A DNA stretch of 15,889 nt from DATKDU01 sp035512595 (GTDB lineage Bacteria > Planctomycetota > Planctomycetia > Pirellulales > Pirellulaceae): assembly GCA_035512595.1 (NCBI GenBank), contig DATKDU010000401.1, forward strand, positions 1 to 15,889, in the 5' to 3' direction. Below are positions 1 through 7,002 of this stretch, piece after piece. Each line of letters starts with the position of its first letter. Positions within the stretch are counted from its first letter, which is position 1. Position numbers and translations under genes: made by a program. The notes beneath the pieces are model-generated. The model was not told where the DNA came from. It saw nothing but the letters and a program-made list of their open reading frames with translations, and did no database searches.

Positions 1-23
1 TGGGGGCAGCGGCCGGTGTGAGT

Positions 24-827
24 TCACCACGCTGTCCAGCCGCCGTCGATGATCAAGTTCTGGCCGGTCATGTAGCTGCTGGCATCGCTGGCCAGGAAGA
101 CGATGGCCCCCTTGAGTTCGGACGGCCTTCCCATTCTTCCCATCGGGCTTTTCTGACAGAGGCGCTCGACCATCGCGGCCGGGGCTGTGTCGCGCGGGAA
201 GGGGCCGGGGCTGAGGCAATTGACCCGCACGCGGTCATGGCCCCAGTAGACGGCCAAATGCCGCGTCAGGTGGACGATCCCTCCCTTGAGCGCGTGGTAA
301 GCGACGGGGCTGGCGGGGCAGATCCCTTCGTAGGCTTCCGGATACGAGCCGACGACGCCGTACATCGAGCCTAAGAGGACGATGCTGGCCGGCGCGGCCC
401 GCTCGACGGCATGATTTCGCACGAGCCGCGCCAGCTCGAAGTAGCCCGTGGCGTTGGCCAAATGCCGCGTGAATTGCTCGGCAGTGACGTTCGTCCAATC
501 GGCCGCGAGCGCCTCGTGACCGTTGTTGACGAGGACATCGACCTGACCGGCGAGCTTGACCGCTGCGGCAAACCGATCGGGCAGCGACTCGGGCTGCATG
601 TGATCGAGTGCCAGGCCGAAATGCCGAGCGCTTCCCACGACGGGGAGCGCCTTTGCCGCCGCTTCGGCCTTGGCTTGTTCACGGCTGGTGAGCACGACAC
701 TCGCCCCCGCCTCCGCCAGCGCTCGGGCCATCGCCGAGCCCAAGTGCCCGCAGCCGCCGGTGAGCAGGGCAACTTTGCCGGCGAGGCTGAATAGTTCGGA
801 AACGGTGGGTTCTGAGGCTGGATTCAT
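24..827 (-). CDS. Short-chain dehydrogenase/reductase (classical SDR)
   Basis: Predicted NAD(P)-dependent oxidoreductase of 267 residues, a normal length for a classical SDR. The cofactor-binding motif TGGCGHLG is at residues 23-30, an NNG motif (usually NNAG) at 101-103, the catalytic Ser at 154, and the YxxxK pair at Tyr177 and Lys181. The C-terminus ends in the common pattern FLASDASSYMTGQ then DGGW. The ATG at 825-827 is chosen because an AAGGTG ribosome site lies 6 bases upstream (834-839 on the minus strand) and the Rossmann fold begins soon after. The open frame continues to about 1151, but that part reads through repeats and looks non-coding. The substrate cannot be read from sequence. 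Its neighbours are other small-molecule catabolic enzymes on the same strand, which suggests sugar or sugar-acid oxidation, but that is inference. Confidence 0.93.
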   Translation of the reverse strand: MNPASEPTVSELFSLAGKVALLTGGCGHLGSAMARALAEAGASVVLTSREQAKAEAAAKALPVVGSARHFGLALDHMQPESLPDRFAAAVKLAGQVDVLVNNGHEALAADWTNVTAEQFTRHLANATGYFELARLVRNHAVERAAPASIVLLGSMYGVVGSYPEAYEGICPASPVAYHALKGGIVHLTRHLAVYWGHDRVRVNCLSPGPFPRDTAPAAMVERLCQKSPMGRMGRPSELKGAIVFLASDASSYMTGQNLIIDGGWTAW

Positions 828-843
828 CGGTGACACCTTGCAT

Positions 844-1248
844 GGTAGCCACGGATGAAACGCCGATGAACACGGATCGGCAAAGCAATGATCCGTACTA
901 CAATCGGTGAAAGTCTTTGAGCGCTGCAAAGATTCTGGACCGCGGCGAGGTTGACGCGGGCGAGGAAAATGGAACTCAGTCCACCTAGCGCTCCAGCCGG
1001 GTACGGTCCGCAAAGCAGGATGGCCGTCCGCGGCTTTTTCACGGAGGCACAGAGACACGGAGGCACAGAGCAGACATTCATCCTTGCTGCTCTGTGCCTC
1101 TGCGCCTTCGTGCCTCTGTGAAAAAAACCGAACGGCGGGCATCGGGTCCAAGGATGGACACCGCCGAACGCCGCTGGGGCAGCGGGGTGCGACTCATCGG
1201 TTGCCGCTCGGCCGCGCCGTGTCAATCCGCGTTTCATCCGTGGCTACC
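844..1248. repeat. Outer inverted repeat of a nested repeat cluster filling the SDR-Gfo/Idh gap
   Basis: The 20-base arm GGTAGCCACGGATGAAACGC at 844-863 is perfectly repeated in inverse orientation at 1229-1248. The left copy continues with a related stretch (CGATGAACACGGAT). The pair brackets about 365 bases that contain a second inverted repeat (1035-1125). I see no credible gene in 828-1243; open frames there are translations of the repeats. The right arm runs into the end of the neighbouring oxidoreductase gene and supplies its TAG stop codon (1244-1246, minus strand). This type of element resembles the ATCCGTGTTCATC-style dispersed repeats seen in many planctomycete-like genomes, from memory. 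Confidence 0.8.
1035..1125. repeat. Imperfect inverted repeat with 39-base arms
   Basis: Left arm 1035-1073 and right arm 1087-1125 match at 33 of 39 positions around a 13-base loop. The mismatches are G/A exchanges, most of which would still allow G-U pairs in RNA. The left arm is itself a tandem repeat: CACGGAGGCACAGAG occurs at 1040-1054 and 1056-1070. The arms end in T5 and A7 runs. It lies between two minus-strand genes and could act as a terminator-like or mRNA-stabilising hairpin, but it looks more like a mobile dispersed repeat. Confidence 0.85.
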
Positions 1249-2254
1249 CTCGATTTGATGATGTTATGTTTTGCCACCCCCCACCGTCCGCACTCGCCAG
1301 CGCCGCCAGGTTGACCCGCAGCGTTTGCAGTCCTTCGTCGAGCGAACAGGCGACGGGACGCTTCCCTTCCACCGCATCGAGGAACTGATTCGCCTGGGCG
1401 ATGAACATCGCGTCGCGCTCCAGTGGCGGATGCGGCTCGTCGTGCCACGACTCGCCCGGCGTCGTCAGCCACCGCCAGCGGCATTCGTGCCCTTCGAAGC
1501 GGACAGTGCCCGAATCGCAAACGACCGTGATCGTATTCTCGTTGGCCGCCTGGTGCTGGTTTATGCTATAGCTGGCCAGCACGTCGCCGTGCCGCGCCAG
1601 CAGATGCACCGTGTCCTCGACCGAAACCCCTTCCAGCCGCTGATGGGCCGCGTCGGCCACCAGCCGCGTCACCGGCCCGATCAGCCACTCGCTGGCATTG
1701 ATCACGTGCGTCAGCGCATCCTGGATTGCACCGCCGCCGGTCGCCCGGTCCTTGTAATAGATCTCGCGATAGGCTGGCCGGTACGTGGGGAAGTGCTGGC
1801 CGCTGACGGCAATGAGCTGAAGCGGCCGGCCGAACCGCCCGCTGAGAATCGCCTCACGCATCGCCGTCAGCACCGGATGGGCCCGATAGACGTAGGCTAC
1901 GCTGCACGCAATGCGGCGGCGTTCGATCGTCTCGCGCAACTGCTCGATGCCGTCAAGGCCCGTGCTCAGCGGCTTTTCAATCAGCAGATGAATGCCGGCG
2001 TCGGCAAGCTGCGTGGCCATCGGCACGTGCAGGTGGGCCGGAGTGCAGACGACCGCCACACTCGGCCGCTGCGAAACGGCCTCGTCGAGACTTGCAAATC
2101 CGCGCACGCCATAGCGATCGGCAATCGTCTGCCGCAGCGGCTCATTGACCTCGGCAAACGAGATCTCGCAGCGGCCGGTCTGCTGGAAGCAGCGCAAATG
2201 CCGCTCGCCGATCGAGCCGACGCCCACAATGAGGACGCGGTGCGTGGGCCACAT
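1244..2254 (-). CDS. Gfo/Idh/MocA family oxidoreductase
   Basis: Predicted NAD(P)-dependent dehydrogenase of 336 residues, typical for the family. The N-terminal Rossmann motif is VGVGSIG (10-16). The family EKP motif is at 93-95. The GGGAIQDALTH segment (173-183) carries an Asp179/His183 pair where the catalytic Asp-x3-His is expected. The ATG at 2252-2254 (MWPTHR) is preferred because the Rossmann strand starts immediately after it. Upstream residues (about 2262-2325) come from a low-complexity CAAGCATCAAGCACCAAATC-type stretch that resembles a dispersed repeat. An in-frame ATG at 2281 is the alternative. No good ribosome site is visible for either. The stop codon is contributed by the inverted repeat at 1229-1248. 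Members oxidise or epimerise sugars, inositols and related compounds; the substrate here is unknown. Confidence 0.92.
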   Translation of the reverse strand: MWPTHRVLIVGVGSIGERHLRCFQQTGRCEISFAEVNEPLRQTIADRYGVRGFASLDEAVSQRPSVAVVCTPAHLHVPMATQLADAGIHLLIEKPLSTGLDGIEQLRETIERRRIACSVAYVYRAHPVLTAMREAILSGRFGRPLQLIAVSGQHFPTYRPAYREIYYKDRATGGGAIQDALTHVINASEWLIGPVTRLVADAAHQRLEGVSVEDTVHLLARHGDVLASYSINQHQAANENTITVVCDSGTVRFEGHECRWRWLTTPGESWHDEPHPPLERDAMFIAQANQFLDAVEGKRPVACSLDEGLQTLRVNLAALASADGGGWQNITSSNRG

Positions 2255-2350
2255 GGAATCTTCGACGGAAACTCCAAGCATCAAGCACCAAATCTCAAAC
2301 AAGGTTCGAAACCGGAAATTGGAAGGACTGAAACGCATCCACGAAGCCAC

Positions 2351-2457
2351 GTAGGGTGGGACAAGCTGGCTCCGCCAGCGCCGGCCCACCGGAATGGCTT
2401 ATGCGACGGCAATCGCGGTGGTCCGGCGCTCGCCGAGGCGAGCTGGTCCCACCCTAC
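2351..2457. repeat. Head-to-head pair of GTAGGGTGGGAC hairpin repeats
   Basis: One unit at 2351-2390 and an inverted unit at 2417-2457 both begin GTAGGGTGGGAC when read outwards-in and end in CCACC. Each carries an inner hairpin: GCTGGC-TCC-GCCAGC in the left unit and GCTCGCC-TC-GGCGAGC in the right. The fourth stem pair is G-C in one and C-G in the other, so pairing is kept while the sequence changes. The units fill most of the 212-base gap between the oxidoreductase and the aldolase. They are a REP-like non-coding repeat rather than a gene. Confidence 0.85.
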
Positions 2458-2466
2458 ATGGCTCGC

Positions 2467-3258
2467 TCACGAACGCTTTTCGAACGTGACTCCCAGCGGC
2501 TCAAACTTCTTCTGCATCTCCTCCAGGCCGGCTTTGACCATGAGGAGATCGCAGCCGTGGCATAAAAAGCGGCCTCCCATTTCCATCACCTGTTTGGCGT
2601 GGTCGGCAGTGAAGATCGGCATTCCCCAGTGTTTGCCGGTTTTCTTCGCGGCGGCGGCGACCCGTTGCATCGCGTCCTGGATGATCTGGTGGTTCCACTG
2701 GCCGGGAATGCCGGCGAGGATGCTGAAGTCCCCCGGGCCGAGGAACAGCACATCGACGCCGTCCACGGCCGCCATCGCGTCGGCGTGCGCAAGCGCACGC
2801 GGATCTTCGATCTGGATCACGACGAACGTCTGCTCGTTGGCCGCCTGGAGATATTCCGGCAATGGCATCAGACAGTACGGATTGTCGGCCCCCGCGCTGT
2901 CGATGCCCCGTTCTCCTTGCGGATAGAACTTGGCCCAGCGGACGACTTGCTTCGCTTCCTCCGCGTTGTCGCAGCGGGGGTACATGATTCCTTGTGCCCC
3001 GATCTCGAAGATGCGGCTCATCCGCATGAACTCCCCCTTGGCGGGGCGGATCATGATGTCGGAGGCGCCGACGCGGGTCGCCCGCGCCAGCTCAGCCGCC
3101 GACTCAACGGAGAAGGCGTGGTGCTCCAGGTCGAGCCAGATGGCATCGAAACCCAGCAGGCTCGTCAGCTCATAGAGCTGCGGGTCGGGAATGTGCAAGG
3201 TGGTGAGGAGAACCGGTTGATTCTTGGCGAGCTTGGCTTTGATTCGGCTAGTGCGCAT
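2467..3258 (-). CDS. HpcH/HpaI family aldolase (2-keto-3-deoxy-sugar-acid aldolase-like)
   Basis: Predicted metal-dependent class II aldolase of 263 residues, the usual length for HpcH/HpaI enzymes, which cleave 2-keto-3-deoxy acids to pyruvate and an aldehyde. Visible features are IWLDLEH with the conserved His46, the MIRP Arg71, the metal-binding Glu151 in IQIEDP and Asp177 in LFLGPGDFS. The C-terminal part (GRFLCHGCDLLMV) matches the family end. The ATG at 3256-3258 is the only sensible start. A tandem repeat begins immediately upstream, and no ribosome site is visible. Together with the oxidoreductases on the same strand it suggests sugar-acid breakdown. Which keto-acid is used cannot be said. 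Confidence 0.92.
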   Translation of the reverse strand: MRTSRIKAKLAKNQPVLLTTLHIPDPQLYELTSLLGFDAIWLDLEHHAFSVESAAELARATRVGASDIMIRPAKGEFMRMSRIFEIGAQGIMYPRCDNAEEAKQVVRWAKFYPQGERGIDSAGADNPYCLMPLPEYLQAANEQTFVVIQIEDPRALAHADAMAAVDGVDVLFLGPGDFSILAGIPGQWNHQIIQDAMQRVAAAAKKTGKHWGMPIFTADHAKQVMEMGGRFLCHGCDLLMVKAGLEEMQKKFEPLGVTFEKRS

Positions 3259-3364
3259 GACAGAAAAATGGAGGACAGGAAAATGGAGGACAGGAAAATG
3301 GAGGACAGGAAAATGATGCGATTCATTCCTTGTCCACCATCTTCCTGTCCCTCATTTTCCTGTC
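3259..3364. repeat. 15-base tandem repeat with an inverted copy
   Basis: The unit GAGGACAGGAAAATG is present three times in perfect tandem at 3271-3285, 3286-3300 and 3301-3315, preceded by a partial unit. After a short loop a degenerate inverse copy follows (3328-3364, ending CATTTTCCTGTC). The element fills the whole 106-base gap: it touches the aldolase start codon on one side and the TAA stop of the deacylase on the other. It should form a long imperfect hairpin. Confidence 0.88.
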
Positions 3365-4300
3365 TTATGTAGGTGTTTCCAAAACGACGGCGACGCTGGT
3401 CCCTTCCTCGACGCGGGGGAAGGTGTGCAGGACGATGACGATGCCAGTGTAGCGGGAGCGGACGCTCTCGTCGCGGTGGCCGAGCGGGTCGCAGACCGTT
3501 CCCAGTGCGTCTCCGGCCTTCACTTTTTGACCAAGCGTGACTGCCGGCGTGAAGAAGCCTTCGACCGGCGAGGGGTGGTTGACCTGCATGTGGCCGGCAC
3601 CGGGGCGGGGGTCCTCGACGATAGTAGGTCCCGCTTGCCGAGCGGGACCTTGGTCGATGACCTCAGCCGAATCAGGTCCCGCCCGGCAGGCGGGACCTAC
3701 TAAGCCCAACTCCCTCATCACTTCCAGACACCCGCGAACATACGCCTCGACTCCGGCCGGATCGAACCGTCCCCCGCCGAGATACTCCGCGTAAATCGCC
3801 GGCACGTTGGCATCGCGGGCCACCGACAGCGACCGCCCCTCGAGGTTCGGATCGGTCCCCCAGACCAGCGGCAGTCCAAAGGCATTGGCCATCCGCCGCT
3901 GCGTTTCCAACACGGCGGCACTCTTATGCAGTGTGTATCCCGTCAGCGGCAGGACGGTCAGCCGAGTCCCGCCAGTGTGCAGATCGATGTAGTAGTCGGC
4001 CGACCGGATCAGCTTCGACAATTCCCAAGCGATCCGCTCGGTCACGCTCCCATCTTCGCGGCCGGGGCAAGTGCGGGCCAGATCGAGCCCATCCTCGGCC
4101 GTCCGCTGGCCGCGGCGGAATGCCGGCTCGTTGACGACCGGCACGAGGGTGACTCGCCCGTGAAGGAACTCCGGCCGAATCGCACGCATCAAATGCCGCA
4201 CTGCCGCCATTGGCTCGAACTCGTCGCCATGGACGCCGCCGGTGATGAGCAGATGCGGGCCTGGCTGCTGGCCGACGATTTCCTGGCGTTCTAATTCCAT
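3365..4300 (-). CDS. Succinylglutamate desuccinylase/aspartoacylase (AstE/AspA) family zinc deacylase
   Basis: Predicted zinc amidohydrolase or carboxypeptidase-like enzyme of 311 residues. The zinc ligands of the M14-like AstE/AspA fold are visible as GGVHGDE (His24, Glu27) and YIDLHTGG (His108). A substrate-binding NEPAFRRGQR segment follows at 57-66. A likely catalytic Glu172 lies in YAEYLGG. The C-terminal part (GHMQVNHPSPVEGFF then a biotinyl-like barrel) is typical. Residues 201-226 are an unusual linker (VGPACRAGP ... QGPARQAGPT) that is the direct translation of two palindromic DNA repeats inserted in frame between the catalytic and C-terminal domains. The family removes acyl groups from amino acids or related amides; the true substrate is unknown. 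Upstream is a 98-base divergent gap shared with the transporter gene. Confidence 0.9.
   Translation of the reverse strand: MELERQEIVGQQPGPHLLITGGVHGDEFEPMAAVRHLMRAIRPEFLHGRVTLVPVVNEPAFRRGQRTAEDGLDLARTCPGREDGSVTERIAWELSKLIRSADYYIDLHTGGTRLTVLPLTGYTLHKSAAVLETQRRMANAFGLPLVWGTDPNLEGRSLSVARDANVPAIYAEYLGGGRFDPAGVEAYVRGCLEVMRELGLVGPACRAGPDSAEVIDQGPARQAGPTIVEDPRPGAGHMQVNHPSPVEGFFTPAVTLGQKVKAGDALGTVCDPLGHRDESVRSRYTGIVIVLHTFPRVEEGTSVAVVLETPT
3623..3701. repeat. Two inverted palindromic repeats inside the deacylase gene
   Basis: A 28-base unit at 3623-3650 and its inverse at 3674-3701 differ at only two positions. Each forms a 10-base-pair hairpin: AGGTCCCGC(T/C) pairs with (A/G)GCGGGACCT around the loop TGCCG. 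The two differences are the closing pair of the stem, T-A in one copy and C-G in the other, an exact compensatory change. Both units are translated in frame on the minus strand as GPACRAGP and GPARQAGP. Confidence 0.92.
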
Positions 4301-4398
4301 GGTTTCTCGTGCGCTCGACCGTGGCTGAATTCAGACCCCCACGATGATACACTCACACCGGTCCCTTGAAATCGGCCCCAGCCGAACCGGATGCCGTG
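4301..4398. other. Divergent intergenic region
   Basis: This 98-base gap lies between the start codons of the minus-strand deacylase and the plus-strand transporter, so promoters for both blocks are expected here. A weak plus-strand minus-10-like TACACT is at 4348-4353 with a poor minus-35 partner. No operator palindrome is obvious. Confidence 0.35.
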
Positions 4399-6096
4399 AT
4401 GGATCAAACGACGGTCAAACCCAACCCTTATGCCGCGCCCGCCGCGGCGGCCCAGGACGAGTCGTCGTCGCTTCCCGTCCATCGCCCCGCGGCTCCCGGC
4501 GAAAATGCCGTCATCTGGACGCTGTGGCTGACCTATGGGGCCTTCTACTTCTGCCGCACGAACATCTCGGCCGCCGTGCCGGGAATGAAAGCCTCCGTCG
4601 GCGAGGGTGGGCTGGGGCTGTCGGGGGAAGAGGTCGGCTGGATTCTCGCATCGCTCAAAATCGCCTACGGCCTGGGGCAACTCCTCAACGGCCAGTTGTC
4701 CGAGCGCCTCTCCCCGCGGGTGATGCTCGCCTTCGGCATGTTTGGCTCGGCGGCACTGAACGTAATCTTCGGAACCGGCGCGGGCTTCTGGTTCCTGCTC
4801 TTCGTCTGGGCGACCAACGGCTTTTGCCAGTCGCTCGGCTGGACCCCGTGCGTCCGCGTCGCCGCGAATTGGATTCCCATCGAGCGCCGCGGACACGCCA
4901 TCGGCATCATTGGCACCGGCTACCAGATCACGCTCGGCCTGACCTATCTCATTGCCGCCCAGGCCGCGGAGCATTTTGGCTGGCGCGGCGCGCTGTGGGC
5001 GCCCTCGATTCTCCTGACGCTCACCGGCATTTTCATGCTCCTCTTTTTGCGGGAAGCGCCGGCGGGCGAGGAGGAGACCTCTGCACCGGATGCATCACTC
5101 GGTCGGTTGCTCGCGGACGAACGCCGCACAACGGTCACGCTGGCCGAGGCGCTGTACTGGACCCTCTACAATCCCACGCTGTGGCTGATGGGGCTGGCCC
5201 TGGGGCTGCTCAACGCCTGCCGCTACGGGTTCGTCGATTGGGGGGTCACGCACCTGATGGAAACGCAAGAGGGGCTGAGCGTCGGCAAGGCCGGCCTGCA
5301 ATACGTGGTGATCGCCATCGGCGCGACGGCCGGGGCGTACCTGGCGGGCTGGGCCACCGACAAGTTCTTCGGCAGCCGCCGCGCGCCGGTGATCTGCATC
5401 CTCATGACGCTGTTGGGGGCGCTGACGCTCGTCTATCACGTCGCGGCCAGTACCAGTGCGGCCGCCACGATGGTGCTCTTGGTCATCATCGGCTTCTGCG
5501 TCTATGGTCCGCAGGTCTTGCTGGTTGGCACCGCACCGGCCGACCTGGCCCATCGGAGCACGGCGGCTGCCGCGGCCGGCTTTGTCAACTTCATGGGGTA
5601 CATGGGGGCGGCAACGGGGGACGTGGTGACCGGCTACTACTCGGCCCCCGAGCATGGCGGCTGGCAGGTGGCGATTTACATCTGGGCCGGCTGGGCGTTT
5701 GCCGGGGCGGCAATCACGGCCGTGCTCTGGAATACGACGGCGCGAAAGATCGGCGTGCTGCCGCCCTGGTTCCCGAAGGTCGCGTCGATCGCCCTATTGC
5801 TGCTTGCCGGTAGCGCCGTCGGGTCTGGCAAGCAGTCGCTCGACTCCCTGGCACTGTCAATCGGCACCACTGCTGCGTTCCTTTGCCTTTTCGGATCGTT
5901 TGTTACGCGCTGGGCGGCCGTGCCCGGCCTCGTCGTCGCGGCTGCCGGAGTGCTGGTAGTCTTTGCGTCTTACGTGCGGATGAGCGACGGAGTCACCTGG
6001 AACCAGGCAATCGCCATGGTTGCCTACGGCCTCACAATGATTACCACACTCATGATTTTGGTTCAGCGAAAGGAACACGCATGCGAGTCATTGTGA
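4399..6096 (+). CDS. MFS transporter, organophosphate:phosphate antiporter (GlpT-like) family, with C-terminal membrane extension
   Basis: Predicted inner-membrane antiporter of 565 residues. The core to about residue 455 resembles the OPA family: FYFCRTN at 50-56 (Arg53), QSLGWTPCVR at 144-153, and CRYGFVDWG at 274-282 (Arg275). Arg53 and Arg275 correspond to the two phosphate-binding arginines of GlpT, which supports an organophosphate or phosphonate substrate. The protein is roughly 100 residues longer than GlpT: after residue 460 there are about four more hydrophobic segments (462-475, 484-502, 508-526, 536-555). The N-terminus has a cytosolic tail with the NPYAAP motif common in planctomycete membrane proteins. 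ATG 4399 is preferred; an in-frame TTG at 4366 would add 11 residues. The 3' end overlaps the next gene by 16 bases, so the two are probably translated together. Confidence 0.9.
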   Translation: MDQTTVKPNPYAAPAAAAQDESSSLPVHRPAAPGENAVIWTLWLTYGAFYFCRTNISAAVPGMKASVGEGGLGLSGEEVGWILASLKIAYGLGQLLNGQLSERLSPRVMLAFGMFGSAALNVIFGTGAGFWFLLFVWATNGFCQSLGWTPCVRVAANWIPIERRGHAIGIIGTGYQITLGLTYLIAAQAAEHFGWRGALWAPSILLTLTGIFMLLFLREAPAGEEETSAPDASLGRLLADERRTTVTLAEALYWTLYNPTLWLMGLALGLLNACRYGFVDWGVTHLMETQEGLSVGKAGLQYVVIAIGATAGAYLAGWATDKFFGSRRAPVICILMTLLGALTLVYHVAASTSAAATMVLLVIIGFCVYGPQVLLVGTAPADLAHRSTAAAAAGFVNFMGYMGAATGDVVTGYYSAPEHGGWQVAIYIWAGWAFAGAAITAVLWNTTARKIGVLPPWFPKVASIALLLLAGSAVGSGKQSLDSLALSIGTTAAFLCLFGSFVTRWAAVPGLVVAAAGVLVVFASYVRMSDGVTWNQAIAMVAYGLTMITTLMILVQRKEHACESL

Positions 6097-6848
6097 TCGG
6101 CGCAGGCCGCGGCAGACGGCTGATGCCGACGACGGCTGATGCGCCGAAGTGCTTTGCCGAAGTGGCGGGCAAGCGGCTGATCGAGTGGGCCGTCGAGGCG
6201 TTTGTCGCTAATGGTCTAAAAGATGTCTGCTTCATCGGCGGCTACCAGATCGACAAGGTCAAGGCCGACTACCCGCAGTTCACTTTCCGGCACAACCGAG
6301 AGTGGGAGCGCAACAACATCTTGGCGTCGCTGTTTTGTGCCGCCGACTTGATGGACGAGCCCTTCCTCTGCTGTTACAGCGATATTCTTTTCACGGCGGA
6401 AGTGATTGGCCGGCTGGCGGCAGCCGATGCCGAAATGGCGCTGGGGGTCGATACGGCCTGGCTGACGCGCTACGAGCAGCGGACCGATCATCCGCCGGAC
6501 GATGCCGAGAAAGTGACGGTCGCCAATGGCTGTGTGACCCGCGTCCATCGACAGATTTCCCAGAGCGAAGCCTACGGCGAGTATATTGGCGTGGCGAAGT
6601 TCTCGGCCGCCGGGGCCGAGCGGCTACGCGACCATTACCGCCGCGTGCAACAGCAATTTGCCGGCAAGCCCTGGCGTGAAGCGGCCCTCTTCGAGAAGGC
6701 GTACAAGATTCTGCTCTTTCAGGAGATGATCGAAGCGGGCCAGCGTTTCGCCCACGTCGATACGCCCGGCGGCTACATCGAGGTCGATACGCAGCAAGAT
6801 TTTGAGTACGCCCGGCAGCACTGGCTGTCGAAACATCGCAGCAAGTGA
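6081..6848 (+). CDS. Nucleotidyltransferase, LicC-like (phosphocholine cytidylyltransferase-type)
   Basis: Predicted sugar- or alcohol-phosphate nucleotidyltransferase of 255 residues. The nucleotide-binding signature GAGRGRR (7-13) is followed by Pro22-Lys23. The NNILASL motif at 78-84 resembles the Asn-Asn of LicC-type enzymes. The metal-binding aspartates are probably Asp101 (CYSDILF) and Asp236 (EVDTQQDFE). GEYIGVAKFS at 167-175 fits the family. ATG 6081 is used because the fold starts exactly there; earlier in-frame residues lie within the transporter gene. The 16-base overlap with an OPA-type transporter gene suggests the imported phospho-compound may be activated by CTP or another NTP for attachment to a lipid or surface polymer. 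The nucleotide and acceptor are inferred only by family resemblance. Confidence 0.88.
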   Translation: MRVIVIGAGRGRRLMPTTADAPKCFAEVAGKRLIEWAVEAFVANGLKDVCFIGGYQIDKVKADYPQFTFRHNREWERNNILASLFCAADLMDEPFLCCYSDILFTAEVIGRLAAADAEMALGVDTAWLTRYEQRTDHPPDDAEKVTVANGCVTRVHRQISQSEAYGEYIGVAKFSAAGAERLRDHYRRVQQQFAGKPWREAALFEKAYKILLFQEMIEAGQRFAHVDTPGGYIEVDTQQDFEYARQHWLSKHRSK

Positions 6849-6850
6849 TC

Positions 6851-6982
6851 TGGAGTGCGGCGACTTGTCGCCGCTTTTGGATTTTGGAGTGGGGCGACTT
6901 GTCGCCGCTTTCAGACGCTTTTCAATCTTCACCGATTTGCCATCCAAAAGTTCCTAAAGCGGGGACAAGTCCCCGCACTCCA
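6851..6982. repeat. Three copies of a GGAGTGCGGCGAC palindromic repeat
   Basis: Two direct copies (6851-6877 and 6885-6911) and one inverse copy (6956-6982) lie in the 154-base gap. The stems are GCGGCGAC-TT-GTCGCCGC, GGGGCGAC-TT-GTCGCCGC and, in the third copy, GCGGGGAC-TT-GTCCCCGC. The third differs from the first by a paired C-to-G and G-to-C change that preserves the hairpin. Copies 1 and 3 could also pair with each other into a longer terminator-like structure after the nucleotidyltransferase stop. The element ends about 20 bases before the next start codon. Confidence 0.9.
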
Positions 6983-7002
6983 TATCCCAAAGGACCAACC
7001 CC

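Noticed and set aside
940..970. Short stretch on the minus strand reading RVNLAAV, similar to RVNLAAL at the end of the Gfo/Idh protein, considered as a remnant copy of that gene
   Set aside because: The match is only about 18 bases and the flanks do not align, so chance or composition is sufficient.
844..1248. The repeat clusters considered as a CRISPR array
   Set aside because: There are no regularly spaced identical repeats with unique spacers of constant length; the units are inverted or directly adjacent, and no cas gene is present.
1271..2926. Plus-strand open frame of 551 codons across two minus-strand genes
   Set aside because: It crosses the Gfo/Idh and aldolase genes and their repeat-filled gap. 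Its residues are a reverse shadow with no domain.
4291..5655. Long minus-strand open frames (227 and 186 codons) opposite the transporter gene
   Set aside because: Their composition is rich in Arg, Gly and Pro with no domain pattern. They are antisense shadows of a clear membrane protein gene in GC-rich DNA.
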